A stretch of DNA of 26,228 nt from a virus (IMGVR_UViG_3300033148_004511:1-26228); one strand, 5' to 3'. Counted from the first letter of the stretch, positions 6,273-12,665 are shown. Notes: a model not told the origin generated them from the letters alone. Numbers and translations: made by a program.

Positions 6273-6964
6273 AGCTTCAGTGTTTGTTGCTCTGGTATCT
6301 TTTTGACCTGCTCCTCAACTCCTTTCATCGGATTCCAGACCGACTCTTTATAAAAGTCTCTTATGACCTTTGGGTTTTCATGACTTTCACATATTGGTAG
6401 GAATTCACATCCACCCCATGTGTAACAAGCCTGTTTGTTTTTATATATATGACCTTTACGCATGTCTCCAATAATTTCAATAATTTCTTTCCTTGCTTCA
6501 TCAAGGTCTCTATCAGTTCTACCCACTATATCCCTTACAAGGTCAACTTCCATTTTAGCTTTCGGTTTGCATACACGCACTGCATCTATAATAGCACCAG
6601 CACATTTGCCAACTAACTCCCTACATGCCAAACAATATATATCTATTTGATAATCTTGCCTAAACTTTTTAAAGAATGTTACACCTAAACGAGATGTAGT
6701 CTTCCTTTCAAACACGTATATCTCACCATTCCATTCTACTATTGCATCTTCTTTACCACATAGAACGACGTCATTTTTTAATGGAAGTGCAAATGGAGTT
6801 TCAGTGTGTAGAAATTTGAATGGCTCTCTTGCATACTTTTTAGTATACAGTCTAATTAACTCTGTACCCTTTTCAACTGTGCGAAGGCTGTCTTCTGTTT
6901 CATTAGTATAAATCTTTTTAAAATGTTCTTCAGCTTCTTTAGTAATACTACCTTTGGCTAACAT
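6269..6964 (-). CDS. PD-(D/E)XK nuclease, Cas4/RecB-like, main part
   Basis: 231 aa. GKEDAIV (D73), YVFERKTT (E86, K88) and QIDIY (Q106, Y110) are the RecB-family nuclease core motifs. Cys180, Cys186 and Cys192 (ACYTWGGCEFLPIC) are the C-terminal cysteines of the four-Cys iron-sulfur cluster seen in Cas4/AddB-type nucleases. The first cluster cysteine lies in the overlapping upstream reading frame (6958-7077), so this ORF is probably the downstream part of one gene of about 270 codons with a -1 frame change near 6960-7000. Role: end-resecting nuclease working with the Sak4-like ATPase. ATG 6964 lacks a convincing ribosome binding site, which supports the single-gene view. Confidence 0.85.
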   Translation of the reverse strand: MLAKGSITKEAEEHFKKIYTNETEDSLRTVEKGTELIRLYTKKYAREPFKFLHTETPFALPLKNDVVLCGKEDAIVEWNGEIYVFERKTTSRLGVTFFKKFRQDYQIDIYCLACRELVGKCAGAIIDAVRVCKPKAKMEVDLVRDIVGRTDRDLDEARKEIIEIIGDMRKGHIYKNKQACYTWGGCEFLPICESHENPKVIRDFYKESVWNPMKGVEEQVKKIPEQQTLKL

Positions 6965-7077
6965 CTCTGTGCAGATACTACAATGGGTGCAAGATGTCTT
7001 ATATGACGTAGTTCATAGTGCTTCCTGCAAGTTAACCATGAACGAAGTTTCGTTGAGTCTACATAAAATGTGGTCAC
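6958..7077 (-). pseudogene. N-terminal fragment of the RecB/Cas4-like nuclease, out of frame
   Basis: GTG 7077 (GGAG, 8 nt upstream; GTGA overlap with the previous stop) opens a 39-codon frame starting MTTFYVDSTKLRSWLTCRKH, then YELRHIRHLAP, closed by TAG at 6958. S..KLRSWLTCRKHYELRHIR is the standard N-terminus of RecB/Cas4-like nucleases, with the first Fe-S cysteine in the TC position. A -1 shift joins it to the main part at MLAKGSITKEAEEHF, matching the family's G-S-x-x-H/K-x-A-x-E continuation. Confidence 0.7.
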
Positions 7078-7265
7078 TTTTTATTCTCCTTTCCATAAAC
7101 TATATCAAGGAACTTTTCAACATCAAACTTTTTATTATCTTCCTCAAGTAAAGCTACAAAGTCCTGTACAATCATGTGATGACAAAGCTTAAACTCTATA
7201 CCCTTTTCATCTTGACTATCCCTTAGCACTTCTGCAATTTTTATATAATGTTCCTTAGTAAACAT
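7074..7265 (-). CDS. Conserved-looking phage protein, 63 aa
   Basis: Starts MFTKEHYIKIAEVLRDS and ends FDVEKFLDIVYGKENKK. This N-term helix / C-term 'DN..FD.EKFL..' pattern is frequent in phage proteins of unknown role, often encoded close to replication genes. ATG 7265 follows AAGGAGGTAAGT. The stop overlaps the nuclease start. Confidence 0.7.
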   Translation of the reverse strand: MFTKEHYIKIAEVLRDSQDEKGIEFKLCHHMIVQDFVALLEEDNKKFDVEKFLDIVYGKENKK

Positions 7266-7672
7266 TACTTACCTCCTTCTTCTCTAATTTCTTTAGCTGC
7301 TCTTGCAATAAGTGCATCAAGCTCACTGCCACCTTCAGCGAACAACTCGTTTAGTTTATCTTCTTTAGTTTTCTTTTTTCTTTTATATGGTTTTCGTGGA
7401 GATAACTTTTTTGGAAGCCTTGCACCTCGAAGCCTATTAATTGCAGCTATAAGGTCTTTAGTGCTTGTATTTTGCAAGTCACCTATACCTTCTTTTACTA
7501 CTTCCAATTCATTTAAATCAACCACCTGTGCACTACCCTTCCAAGCTTCAGGTGAAATGTAAGTCACACCTGCTTCTCCTTTTTCATTCACCCAACGTAC
7601 CCTCGCAACAAGGTCTGTTCCAGTAGGGCTAATTCTTTTAACAATATCGTTTTCTTTAACTTCGTTATTCAT
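7265..7672 (-). CDS. Hypothetical protein with basic linker, 135 aa
   Basis: I choose ATG 7672 (GGGGAG, 7 nt; TGATG overlap with the upstream stop) over upstream in-frame TTG 7687. Residues 1-55 look like a small beta domain (VKENDIVKRISPTGTDLVARVRWV), then a highly basic linker (KKLSPRKPYKRKKKTKEDK) and a helical acidic end. The linker suggests DNA or RNA binding. Family not recognised. Confidence 0.7.
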   Translation of the reverse strand: MNNEVKENDIVKRISPTGTDLVARVRWVNEKGEAGVTYISPEAWKGSAQVVDLNELEVVKEGIGDLQNTSTKDLIAAINRLRGARLPKKLSPRKPYKRKKKTKEDKLNELFAEGGSELDALIARAAKEIREEGGK

Positions 7673-8172
7673 CACCATTCTCCCCAATCAGGCTTCAAGC
7701 CTATTTTTCTATCTATCAAAATGCATATCCTTTTTGTCAACTCTTGTAATTCTGAGACATCCTTAAGCTCATATAGTTTATCCTTAAAACCATGCCCCAT
7801 ATCAAGTCCCTTAGTTTGCAGTTCCTTCACAAGTTTTCTTATCTCACTCCACTCTTTACCTTTTGGGGTTCTTATCTCATACAAATGGTCGGTTGCTCCA
7901 TTAGCCCAAAGGGTAATTAAACTTGACACACCCGCCTCAAAGCTTCCATACACCTTATATTCACAGGCAAGAAAGCTTTTAATGCTATTCCTTACATCAG
8001 TGCCATAATCGAAGTTGGATGGTGGGTTGTCAGAAATCATTTGCTCTCTCCCTTCTGCAGTTTGAGACAAGTAAAGCTTAACACTCCTCATTTTTTGACT
8101 CATTGGATTGTGGAAGTGTTCACTGAACTTAATTAGGTTTACTACCAAACCCCTTCCAAATTCACTTTTCAT
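7672..8172 (-). CDS. Hypothetical protein, 166 aa
   Basis: Second in-frame ATG (8172) is 8 nt from AGGAGGT and fits better than ATG 8178, which is too close. Contains no motif I can name. Notable pieces are SDNPPSNFDYGTDVRNSIKSF and a helical second half (SEIRKLVKELQTKGL). It overlaps the genes on both sides by a few bases. Confidence 0.7.
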   Translation of the reverse strand: MKSEFGRGLVVNLIKFSEHFHNPMSQKMRSVKLYLSQTAEGREQMISDNPPSNFDYGTDVRNSIKSFLACEYKVYGSFEAGVSSLITLWANGATDHLYEIRTPKGKEWSEIRKLVKELQTKGLDMGHGFKDKLYELKDVSELQELTKRICILIDRKIGLKPDWGEW

Positions 8173-8419
8173 TATCATTTACCTCCTTCAATTTGTCTAT
8201 CTCTTCCTTTAACTTATCCATTTTTTCATTAAAACTCATTAACAAAGGCAAAAGGTCTTCTAAAAGCATTACCCAGATTTTGGAATACTCCTTCATATTA
8301 AACCTTACTTCTTCTGATTCTAAGTTGTTAAGATTATCCATAGAAATTTTAAAAGTAAACTGTAGCTTGTCAAATATCTTTTTTTCTTCAACCATCCTTT
8401 TATACACCCCATTACTCAC
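8162..8419 (-). CDS. Coiled-coil protein, 85 aa
   Basis: GTG 8419 overlaps the stop of the amber-interrupted ORF (GTGA) and has AGGAGGT 9-10 nt upstream. The C-terminal third has a heptad-like pattern of Leu/Ile and charged residues (NEKMDKLKEEIDKLKEV). Function not recognised. Confidence 0.7.
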   Translation of the reverse strand: MSNGVYKRMVEEKKIFDKLQFTFKISMDNLNNLESEEVRFNMKEYSKIWVMLLEDLLPLLMSFNEKMDKLKEEIDKLKEVNDNEK

Positions 8420-8643
8420 GGCATCTTTACCTCCTTTTTTATATTCCTTATAGCTTCACACGCAGTCATAATCTCAGTAAACAGGTTATCCATTATTAAT
8501 GTCACTAACCTTTTGTCTTGAACATTAAGACTGGCTACGTTCAGTGCATTTAAATCGTTCTTTAGTACAGTAAGACCATTCTTAACCCTTTCACCACTCT
8601 ATATTAAAGTGTATTTAGCTTCAGTCTCCTCACCTTTCATCAT
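8416..8643 (-). pseudogene. Small ORF interrupted by an in-frame amber codon (75 sense-length codons)
   Basis: ATG 8643 (AAGGTG upstream) reads MMKGEETEAKYTLI, then TAG at 8601-8599, then 60 more codons in the same frame (SGERVKNGLTVLKNDLNALN onward, to KKEVKMP) ending in TGA that overlaps the next gene's GTG as GTGA. The post-amber part has coding character and the normal 4-nt junction, and no in-frame start codon follows the TAG closely. It is either a recent nonsense mutation, a base-call error or a readthrough gene. TAG is used as a normal stop elsewhere here, so general recoding is unlikely. Confidence 0.6.
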
Positions 8644-8830
8644 TTTTCACCTTCCCTATCGTCCATCTGTATTGCCATTTCTTTTTACTGCCTTCAAGTG
8701 CCTCTTTAAGTGTTATATCATCGAAGAACAACTTAATGGCATAGACGGCAGGGACTTTTAGAAATCCCCTACCGTCTACCCAATGTTGAGGGACAATTAG
8801 GGTTAAATTATTTTTAGTTATTTTCAACAC
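8630..8830 (-). CDS. Hypothetical protein, 66 aa
   Basis: GTG 8830 with AGGAGG 9 nt upstream, starting just after the Cys4 protein ends. Likely a small beta-rich protein (NLTLIVPQHWVDGRGFLKVPAVYAIKLFF). Unknown role. The end overlaps the amber-interrupted ORF by 14 nt. Confidence 0.65.
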   Translation of the reverse strand: MLKITKNNLTLIVPQHWVDGRGFLKVPAVYAIKLFFDDITLKEALEGSKKKWQYRWTIGKVKNDER

Positions 8831-8836
8831 ACGGTA

Positions 8837-8977
8837 TCAGTCCTCCTCTTTTTCCCAGCCATCACAACTATCTTCTTCATACATTTCAAACTCACCTTTT
8901 GCCATGCAATAATTGTCGTCAGAGTCATAATGTTTACAAGTGCCACAAATGTGTTTAGGCTCTTTTTGTTCTGGCAT
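8837..8977 (-). CDS. Cys4 zinc-binding mini-protein, 46 aa
   Basis: ATG 8977 follows AGGAGGT. Cys11-x2-Cys14 (CGTCKHY), Cys24 and Cys38 (SCDGWE) form the four-cysteine layout of a family of tiny phage/bacterial zinc-binding proteins with a terminal C-x-x-W. Function of that group is unknown. Codon pattern and ribosome binding site fit the neighbours. Confidence 0.65.
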   Translation of the reverse strand: MPEQKEPKHICGTCKHYDSDDNYCMAKGEFEMYEEDSCDGWEKEED

Positions 8978-8992
8978 TTTAATTTAACCTCC

Positions 8993-9175
8993 TTATCCTA
9001 AAAACTTTGAATAGAGTTTGTCTGTGTCACTATCATTTATCAAAGCGATTTCTCTTGTAGTAGCTAAAAGCTCACCTTCTGCAACAGAATCTTTAGCTAC
9101 TGAAATGCAAGCTCGCACTAACTGCAATTCTTCATGAGTCAATTCAACAGATGACACATTAAATCCCATAGACAT
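8993..9175 (-). CDS. Small hypothetical protein, 60 aa
   Basis: ATG 9175 follows AGGAGGT by 6 nt. Acidic, helical (ELTHEELQLVRACISVAKDSV). Inverted-repeat site 2 lies directly upstream, only a few bases before the ribosome binding site, so this gene may head a regulated transcript. Confidence 0.65.
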   Translation of the reverse strand: MSMGFNVSSVELTHEELQLVRACISVAKDSVAEGELLATTREIALINDSDTDKLYSKFLG

Positions 9176-9193
9176 TTCTTTACCTCCTTATAA

Positions 9194-9210
9194 AATTCAA
9201 AAATTGAATT
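9194..9210 (-). promoter_or_regulatory. Inverted repeat AATTCAA-N3-TTGAATT (site 2)
   Basis: A perfect 7-bp/3-nt/7-bp palindrome between the RHH gene (its stop overlaps the repeat) and the ribosome binding site of gene 9175-8993. It is the most complete copy along with site 8. Too close to the ribosome binding site to be a standard promoter for the downstream gene, so an operator or an mRNA hairpin is more likely. Confidence 0.5.
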
Positions 9211-9470
9211 TAATTTTGATGTCTTTCAACTATCCTCTCTATGTCCTCGTCTGTAAGTAAAAGGTAAGTAGCCAGTGCCTGTTCCACATACTTATTCATT
9301 CCAATACCTTCTTTCGCCACTTGCGTTCTTACTGATGTCCATAAGTCGTATGGAATCCAGGCTTGTAGGTTCTTTCTATGCATTTCATCAATTTTAATAT
9401 GCCCTTTAGCAACCTTTGCTTCTTGAGCATCTGAGTATCTTTTTAGTTGTTCTTGAGTTAATTTTTTCAT
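9210..9470 (-). CDS. Ribbon-helix-helix DNA-binding protein
   Basis: 86 aa. Residues 34-70 (NLQAWIPYDLWTSVRTQVAKEGIGMNKYVEQALATYL) fit the strand-helix-helix pattern of CopG/Arc-type regulators: a short strand, a first helix, the G-I-G-M-N turn and a second helix with the usual A-L-x-x-Y-L end. The first 30 residues are a charged helix. It would act as a dimeric transcription regulator. It lies next to inverted-repeat site 2, which makes that palindrome family a natural target to test. Confidence 0.75.
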   Translation of the reverse strand: MKKLTQEQLKRYSDAQEAKVAKGHIKIDEMHRKNLQAWIPYDLWTSVRTQVAKEGIGMNKYVEQALATYLLLTDEDIERIVERHQN

Positions 9471-9772
9471 TTCTCATTTATCACCTCCCTTTTTATAAGT
9501 GTTCCTGATAGGAAAAATTCCATTAGAACTGTTAAAGCAATCCCTTCAATGCTTACTACTGCTTCACAAGTGTCTGTGGGAGATAAGTTAGGTGCTACGC
9601 TTTTAATAAGCATTCCCGCAGCTTCTCGAAGCCAGGCTTTTGTATCTCCTCTGTTTAAGTCATTATAAACCCTAAAACTGAGGTCATGCACCTCCATTTC
9701 TACTGAGCTCATTTCTTTGCCTCTCTGAGCTGCTTTTCTTTTAGTTTCTTTTAAAAAATCTTGTATAGACAT
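9467..9772 (-). CDS. Hypothetical protein, 101 aa
   Basis: ATG 9772, with AGGAGGT upstream of the start region and an ATGA overlap with the RHH gene. Helical. The N-terminal half is charged (DFLKETKRKAAQRGKEMSS) and the C-terminal half more hydrophobic (IEGIALTVLMEFFLSGTLI). Not recognised. Probably co-translated with the RHH regulator. Confidence 0.65.
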   Translation of the reverse strand: MSIQDFLKETKRKAAQRGKEMSSVEMEVHDLSFRVYNDLNRGDTKAWLREAAGMLIKSVAPNLSPTDTCEAVVSIEGIALTVLMEFFLSGTLIKREVINEK

Positions 9773-9796
9773 TTTCCATTTAACCTCCTTTTAATT

Positions 9797-9868
9797 TTAT
9801 ATTCTCATCCAAATAACAAAACCTATAACAATGCTAATAAGAATAGCAATCCAACTTGATATATACAT
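9797..9868 (-). CDS. Single-pass membrane peptide, 23 aa
   Basis: ATG 9868 follows AGGAGGG. The peptide is almost one hydrophobic helix (SSWIAILISIVIGFVIW) ending MRI. Too short for usual gene finders but placed like a gene, with a ribosome binding site and 16 nt after the next ORF. Function unknown; a lysis or membrane-stress role is possible because of the neighbouring 3D-domain gene. Confidence 0.45.
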   Translation of the reverse strand: MYISSWIAILISIVIGFVIWMRI

Positions 9869-9884
9869 ATTATTTTACCCTCCT

Positions 9885-10037
9885 TTAAAATAACTTTTTA
9901 ATACCCATTAGTGTCCAAACGATGTTTCCATACAAAAAAATTATCCCTATTATTACAGTGAGTAAATCACTGCTGTTGCATACCATAAGTTTGTAAACTA
10001 CAATTGCAGCTGTTATGTTCAAAGCTAACACCCACAT
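9885..10037 (-). CDS. Two-span membrane peptide, 50 aa
   Basis: ATG 10037 is 10 nt from AGGAGGT. Two hydrophobic spans (VLALNITAAIVVYKLMV and LLTVIIGIIFLYGNIVW) are joined by a short polar CNSSD loop, ending in basic GIKKLF. The size and two-span shape resemble small phage holins, but this is only topology. It lies directly downstream of the 3D-domain gene. Confidence 0.5.
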   Translation of the reverse strand: MWVLALNITAAIVVYKLMVCNSSDLLTVIIGIIFLYGNIVWTLMGIKKLF

Positions 10038-10053
10038 ATTTCATTTACCTCCT

Positions 10054-10425
10054 TTAATCCATTATATAAACTTTAACCAGCTTCACTCCCCATTCAATAG
10101 CTTCTTCATAAGTGTCGAAACATACATCTATCTTCCAACCTTTGATAGCACCACCTATGTCATTGCATACTCCATATCCATAACCTTCTACATACACACG
10201 CTGTCCAAGTTTAAGTGGACCTTTTGGGTCTATTGCTATGCACCCATAACCTGCAACATCACCTGTATACGTATAACCATCTGCCCATTCTCCACAGCTT
10301 TCAACTCCAGGATAGTAGGCAGTGGCTGTCATTAGAAAGTATTTTTGTTTTGGTGTGCAAAATGTAACTGCATAGGTTATTAGTAGTAACATGACTATTA
10401 GCACTGCTACAGTTAGCTTCTTCAT
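10054..10425 (-). CDS. Exported 3D-domain protein (cell-wall type)
   Basis: 123 aa. Residues 4-22 are a hydrophobic signal/anchor (LTVAVLIVMLLLITYAV). Residues 30-122 are a 3D domain: MTATAYYPG, IAIDPKGPLKLGQRVYVEGYGYG, NDIGGAIKGWKIDVCF, with the three conserved aspartates at 66, 89 and 100. The fold is the double-psi barrel of MltA-like lytic transglycosylases, common in Firmicutes wall proteins. ATG 10425 has AGGAGGT upstream. In the early arm next to small membrane peptides, it could remodel the wall or be part of lysis. Which of these is inference. Confidence 0.85.
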   Translation of the reverse strand: MKKLTVAVLIVMLLLITYAVTFCTPKQKYFLMTATAYYPGVESCGEWADGYTYTGDVAGYGCIAIDPKGPLKLGQRVYVEGYGYGVCNDIGGAIKGWKIDVCFDTYEEAIEWGVKLVKVYIMD

Positions 10426-10433
10426 TTTACCTC

Positions 10434-10661
10434 CTAACTTTCACTTACATCTACATTCATGCCTTCTTTAGAACACATTCTGTTATAAATACTTATCAAT
10501 GTCTCAGCAATAATCTCGAGTGCGTACACTTTCCTCAGTTCTATTTTTACTTCTTCTAGTCTAACACTAGTGCCCTGCATTTCTAGGTTCTTTATTTCTA
10601 GGTTCTTTATCTCATTCTCTCGACATTCCTTACATTCCTCTAAATACTCTTCATTAGTCAT
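10434..10661 (-). CDS. Hypothetical acidic helical protein, 75 aa, with tandem repeat
   Basis: ATG 10661 shares ATGA with the upstream stop. EIKNLEIKNLEM comes from a 15-bp in-frame tandem duplication (about 10576-10608). Contains CKEC near the start and a helical body. Unknown function. Confidence 0.6.
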   Translation of the reverse strand: MTNEEYLEECKECRENEIKNLEIKNLEMQGTSVRLEEVKIELRKVYALEIIAETLISIYNRMCSKEGMNVDVSES

Positions 10662-10813
10662 TTCTTTACTGCCTCCTGTTTGACCTCTTCAGGTGGAGCA
10701 AACTGCCACCTTTTTAAAGTTTTAGTTTCGTAGTTATGTTGCCTTTTAAGCTTCTTACTCCTTCTTCTATCCTTCAACCACTTTTTATGTTTTATGCTAT
10801 CTGCTTTTTTCAT
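10658..10813 (-). CDS. Small very basic protein, 51 aa
   Basis: ATG 10813 (GGAGG upstream) overlaps the previous stop as ATGA, and its own TGA overlaps the next ATG the same way, so all three genes are coupled. The first 35 residues are strongly basic (KHKKWLKDRRRSKKLKRQH), pointing to nucleic-acid or ribosome binding. Not recognised. Confidence 0.6.
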   Translation of the reverse strand: MKKADSIKHKKWLKDRRRSKKLKRQHNYETKTLKRWQFAPPEEVKQEAVKK

Positions 10814-11079
10814 TTTTCCTCCTTTTGTTTTACTACTACTTTGACGTGCATGTGCATTGCAAGAGCTTTAATTATTTCAGCTGTTTGTTGCATTATTGCT
10901 GTCACCTTTGCAACATTATTCTCTGCTTGTGCGTTAACCATATTAGTGTAAAAGTTCTGTAAAGTTTTACCTAAGATTTCTTTAAAGAATACTTTTAATT
11001 CTTTGTCTGCATTTATTGTGTTACACATAGCATCACCTAAATTCCTTTCTTCGTCGGTGTACAATATTTCAGCAAGCAT
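10810..11079 (-). CDS. Hypothetical helical protein, 89 aa
   Basis: ATG 11079 follows AGGAGGT. Acidic first half, then a long helix (FYTNMVNAQAENNVAKVTAIMQQTAEIIKALAMHM). Pattern similar in spirit to gene 11724-11458 (both have 'NADE/K..I/L..F' near the start: NADKELKVFFKEI and NADEKMIDFINNKI), so the two may be diverged relatives. Function unknown. Confidence 0.65.
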   Translation of the reverse strand: MLAEILYTDEERNLGDAMCNTINADKELKVFFKEILGKTLQNFYTNMVNAQAENNVAKVTAIMQQTAEIIKALAMHMHVKVVVKQKEEK

Positions 11080-11098
11080 TTCTATTTACCTCCTTTTA

Positions 11099-11132
11099 AA
11101 TAAAGTAGGCAGGAGCTTAGTACACTCCTGCC
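11099..11132 (-). terminator. Hairpin / probable terminator after gene 11439-11146
   Basis: Perfect 8-bp stem GGCAGGAG/CTCCTGCC (11108-11115 with 11125-11132), 9-nt loop. On the minus strand it is followed by UACUUUAUUUA, a moderately U-rich tail. It starts 14 nt after the stop of gene 11146. It could reduce, not abolish, readthrough into the next gene, which has no clear promoter. Confidence 0.65.
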
Positions 11133-11145
11133 TTTAATCAAAATG

Positions 11146-11439
11146 TTATTTATCTTTAACAAAATCCTTTAACTCTTTCATTACATCTTCTTCTACCACA
11201 CCCATTGAGATTGTATTATATACTTGGTCTTGTAGGTGCTGAGGAAGTGTGTTAACATTAATATTAACAACCAAATCACTTCCACATTCACTACAACAGA
11301 GAAAGTCTGTTTCTTTATACTCAAGTATGGTTTCTTCTTCATACTTATTACGTCCTGTTGCTGTAAGCTTATTTGCTACAGATGTAATGCTACTTCCTTC
11401 AAACTGATAATAGTTTCCACACTGTTTACAAACATACAT
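11146..11439 (-). CDS. Zinc-ribbon protein, 97 aa
   Basis: CKQCG at residues 4-8 and CCSECGS around 48-54 make a split Cys2-Cys2 zinc ribbon with about 40 residues between the knuckles. The C-terminal part is helical and acidic. Probably a small DNA- or protein-binding adaptor. ATG 11439 lies behind AGGAGGC. It is the last gene before an 8-bp hairpin. Confidence 0.7.
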   Translation of the reverse strand: MYVCKQCGNYYQFEGSSITSVANKLTATGRNKYEEETILEYKETDFLCCSECGSDLVVNINVNTLPQHLQDQVYNTISMGVVEEDVMKELKDFVKDK

Positions 11440-11457
11440 TTCAATTAAGCCTCCTTT

Positions 11458-11724
11458 TTAATTATTTATTTCATCTTCTTTGACTCTACCCTTGCCATAT
11501 ATAAATGCCATTAATGACATTAACTCACCTCGTGTTGAATGAACGATTTCGTCATAAGCTTTACCTTCAGGTGTTTTACAAAACTTTGTTACGTTAACTA
11601 CAAACTTCTTTAGTTCTTTATCTATTTTGTTGTTGATGAAGTCTATCATCTTTTCATCAGCATTCATCAACACACAAAACTGTTTTCCATATTCTTCATC
11701 TGTTTTCACTTTTACTTTAGGCAT
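11458..11724 (-). CDS. Hypothetical helical protein, 88 aa
   Basis: ATG 11724 (AGGAGGT, 9-10 nt) is preferred to in-frame TTG 11730. Charged protein (MPKVKVKTDEEYGKQFCVLM) with an NADEKMIDFINNKIDKELKKF helix reminiscent of gene 11079-10810. Unknown role. Confidence 0.65.
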   Translation of the reverse strand: MPKVKVKTDEEYGKQFCVLMNADEKMIDFINNKIDKELKKFVVNVTKFCKTPEGKAYDEIVHSTRGELMSLMAFIYGKGRVKEDEINN

Positions 11725-11757
11725 TTTCAACTTACCTCCTTTCTATAAATAATTATT

Positions 11758-11928
11758 TTATGCTATCTTTATTCTTATTGTTACTTCTTTCATCAGTTGA
11801 CCAACACTTGCATTTACTATTATATCTTCAGCCTGTGGAGACCACTTCTCTCTGTTTAACTCTTTATGTGTGTTAGCCAATATTCTCTTGAACACTCTTT
11901 TTAATGCAACTTCTTTACTTTTATCCAT
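11758..11928 (-). CDS. Small basic hypothetical protein, 56 aa
   Basis: ATG 11928 lies behind AGGAGGGAG and overlaps the end of the zinc-finger gene by 28 nt. The product (MDKSKEVALKRVFKRILANT, then HKELNREKWSPQAEDIIVNA and so on) is basic and helical. No family recognised. Supported by ribosome binding site and by filling an otherwise empty gap. Confidence 0.6.
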   Translation of the reverse strand: MDKSKEVALKRVFKRILANTHKELNREKWSPQAEDIIVNASVGQLMKEVTIRIKIA

Positions 11929-12131
11929 TCTTCATCTCCCTCCTTTATTCTTTTTAACTCATACTTTTGCCCTTTACCAACACCTAAACCTACACCACGT
12001 TCTCTATGACAGTTTTCACACATAATACCCCAAGCACCCATATCTGTTCTACCGTCTATAAAAACCTTTTTAAGCTTATTACCACATAAGTCACACTTCT
12101 TTGGTGTTATTCCATACCATTTATTTTTCAT
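11901..12131 (-). CDS. Conserved phage zinc-finger protein, 76 aa
   Basis: Cys13-x2-Cys16 (CDLCG) and Cys38-x2-Cys41 (CENCH), with VFIDGRTDMGAWGIMC between them and GVGLGVGKGQKYE after. This C-x2-C / F-x-DG-T-x-x-G-x-W-x-x-MC / GxGxGxGQxY pattern is a familiar small phage protein family of unknown function. ATG 12131 lies 7 nt after GAGGAAG and overlaps the previous gene by 11 nt. Confidence 0.75.
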   Translation of the reverse strand: MKNKWYGITPKKCDLCGNKLKKVFIDGRTDMGAWGIMCENCHRERGVGLGVGKGQKYELKRIKEGDEEWIKVKKLH

Positions 12132-12318
12132 TGTATACTTCCTCTATTGACTTCACGTCCCAACCATCGTTCCACTGAGTAATCTGTTTAAATTGTTTTG
12201 GGTCACCAAAGTCATTTACTGAGTCAGGAGCTTTAACCATAGCTTCTTCTAAATTTTCTGCATTAAGGTAACTTACTCCTGTTTGTAATAATTCCCATGT
12301 AATTATAAATTTCTTCAT
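12121..12318 (-). CDS. Small hypothetical protein, 65 aa
   Basis: ATG 12318 with AGGAGG upstream. The start KKFIITWELLQTGVSYLNAENLEEAMVKA is the beta-helix pattern of small phage proteins with 'N/S-x-E-E-A' repeats. Unknown. Inverted-repeat site 3 precedes it, suggesting a transcript or regulated unit begins here. Confidence 0.65.
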   Translation of the reverse strand: MKKFIITWELLQTGVSYLNAENLEEAMVKAPDSVNDFGDPKQFKQITQWNDGWDVKSIEEVYNEK

Positions 12319-12360
12319 TTTATTAAAACCTCCTTTTTATTTAGTGTTTCGCATATAAAT

Positions 12361-12373
12361 TTCACTTTTTGAA
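12361..12373 (-). promoter_or_regulatory. Inverted repeat TTCAC-N3-TTGAA (site 3, one mismatch)
   Basis: In the minus direction it reads TATAATTCAAAAAGTGAAATTT, so a TATAAT overlaps the first arm, exactly as at site 1. It lies in the 114-nt gap upstream of gene 12318-12121. The rest of the gap shows only a weak TAGCA/TGCTA hairpin. Confidence 0.4.
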
Positions 12374-12432
12374 TTATATATTCAGGTAATAATATTGACT
12401 ATAGCAACCGTAAAGCCTTATATGTGCTACTG

Positions 12433-12639
12433 TTAGTATTTAATACTTTTCACTTGATTCATAACCACTGCCAGTCTACCAAAGTTCGTTGCATCAATTG
12501 GTATTGCATCAAATGCCATATGTTTATCCCTGCAATACTTTTTAATGTCATTTAACTTACTTTCTTTAACTTCCAACTTCAGACTGTTTCTCATCTTTGG
12601 TGTTAACCTATCAGCTATACAAACCAAAAACCTTTTCAC
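12433..12639 (-). CDS. Small hypothetical protein, 68 aa
   Basis: GTG 12639, 9 nt after AGGAGGT. Alternating beta and alpha elements (KRFLVCIADRLTPKMRNSLKLEV, then RLAVVMNQVKSIKY). Not recognised. Preceded by a six-codon ORF (12645-12665) that overlaps its ribosome binding site. Confidence 0.65.
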   Translation of the reverse strand: MKRFLVCIADRLTPKMRNSLKLEVKESKLNDIKKYCRDKHMAFDAIPIDATNFGRLAVVMNQVKSIKY

Positions 12640-12644
12640 TTTGT

Positions 12645-12665
12645 TTATACCTCCTTTATAAACAT
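12645..12665 (-). other. Possible leader minicistron MFIKEV
   Basis: ATG 12665 has its own AGGAGG, and the six-codon frame ends in TAA inside the spacer before GTG 12639. The ribosome binding site of gene 12639 is encoded within it. This could be a translational leader, or merely an accidental second ribosome binding site. Confidence 0.3.

Noticed and set aside
8599-8601. Amber codon as evidence for a TAG-recoded phage
   Set aside because: TAG closes terL and genes 22475 and 24924; reading through terL would add about 20 residues across inverted-repeat site 7 and the next gene's ribosome binding site. Other genes lack internal TAG.
10576-10608. 15-bp tandem repeat as a mobile or regulatory repeat
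   Set aside because: In-frame duplication inside a small gene (EIKNL twice); simplest view is slippage.
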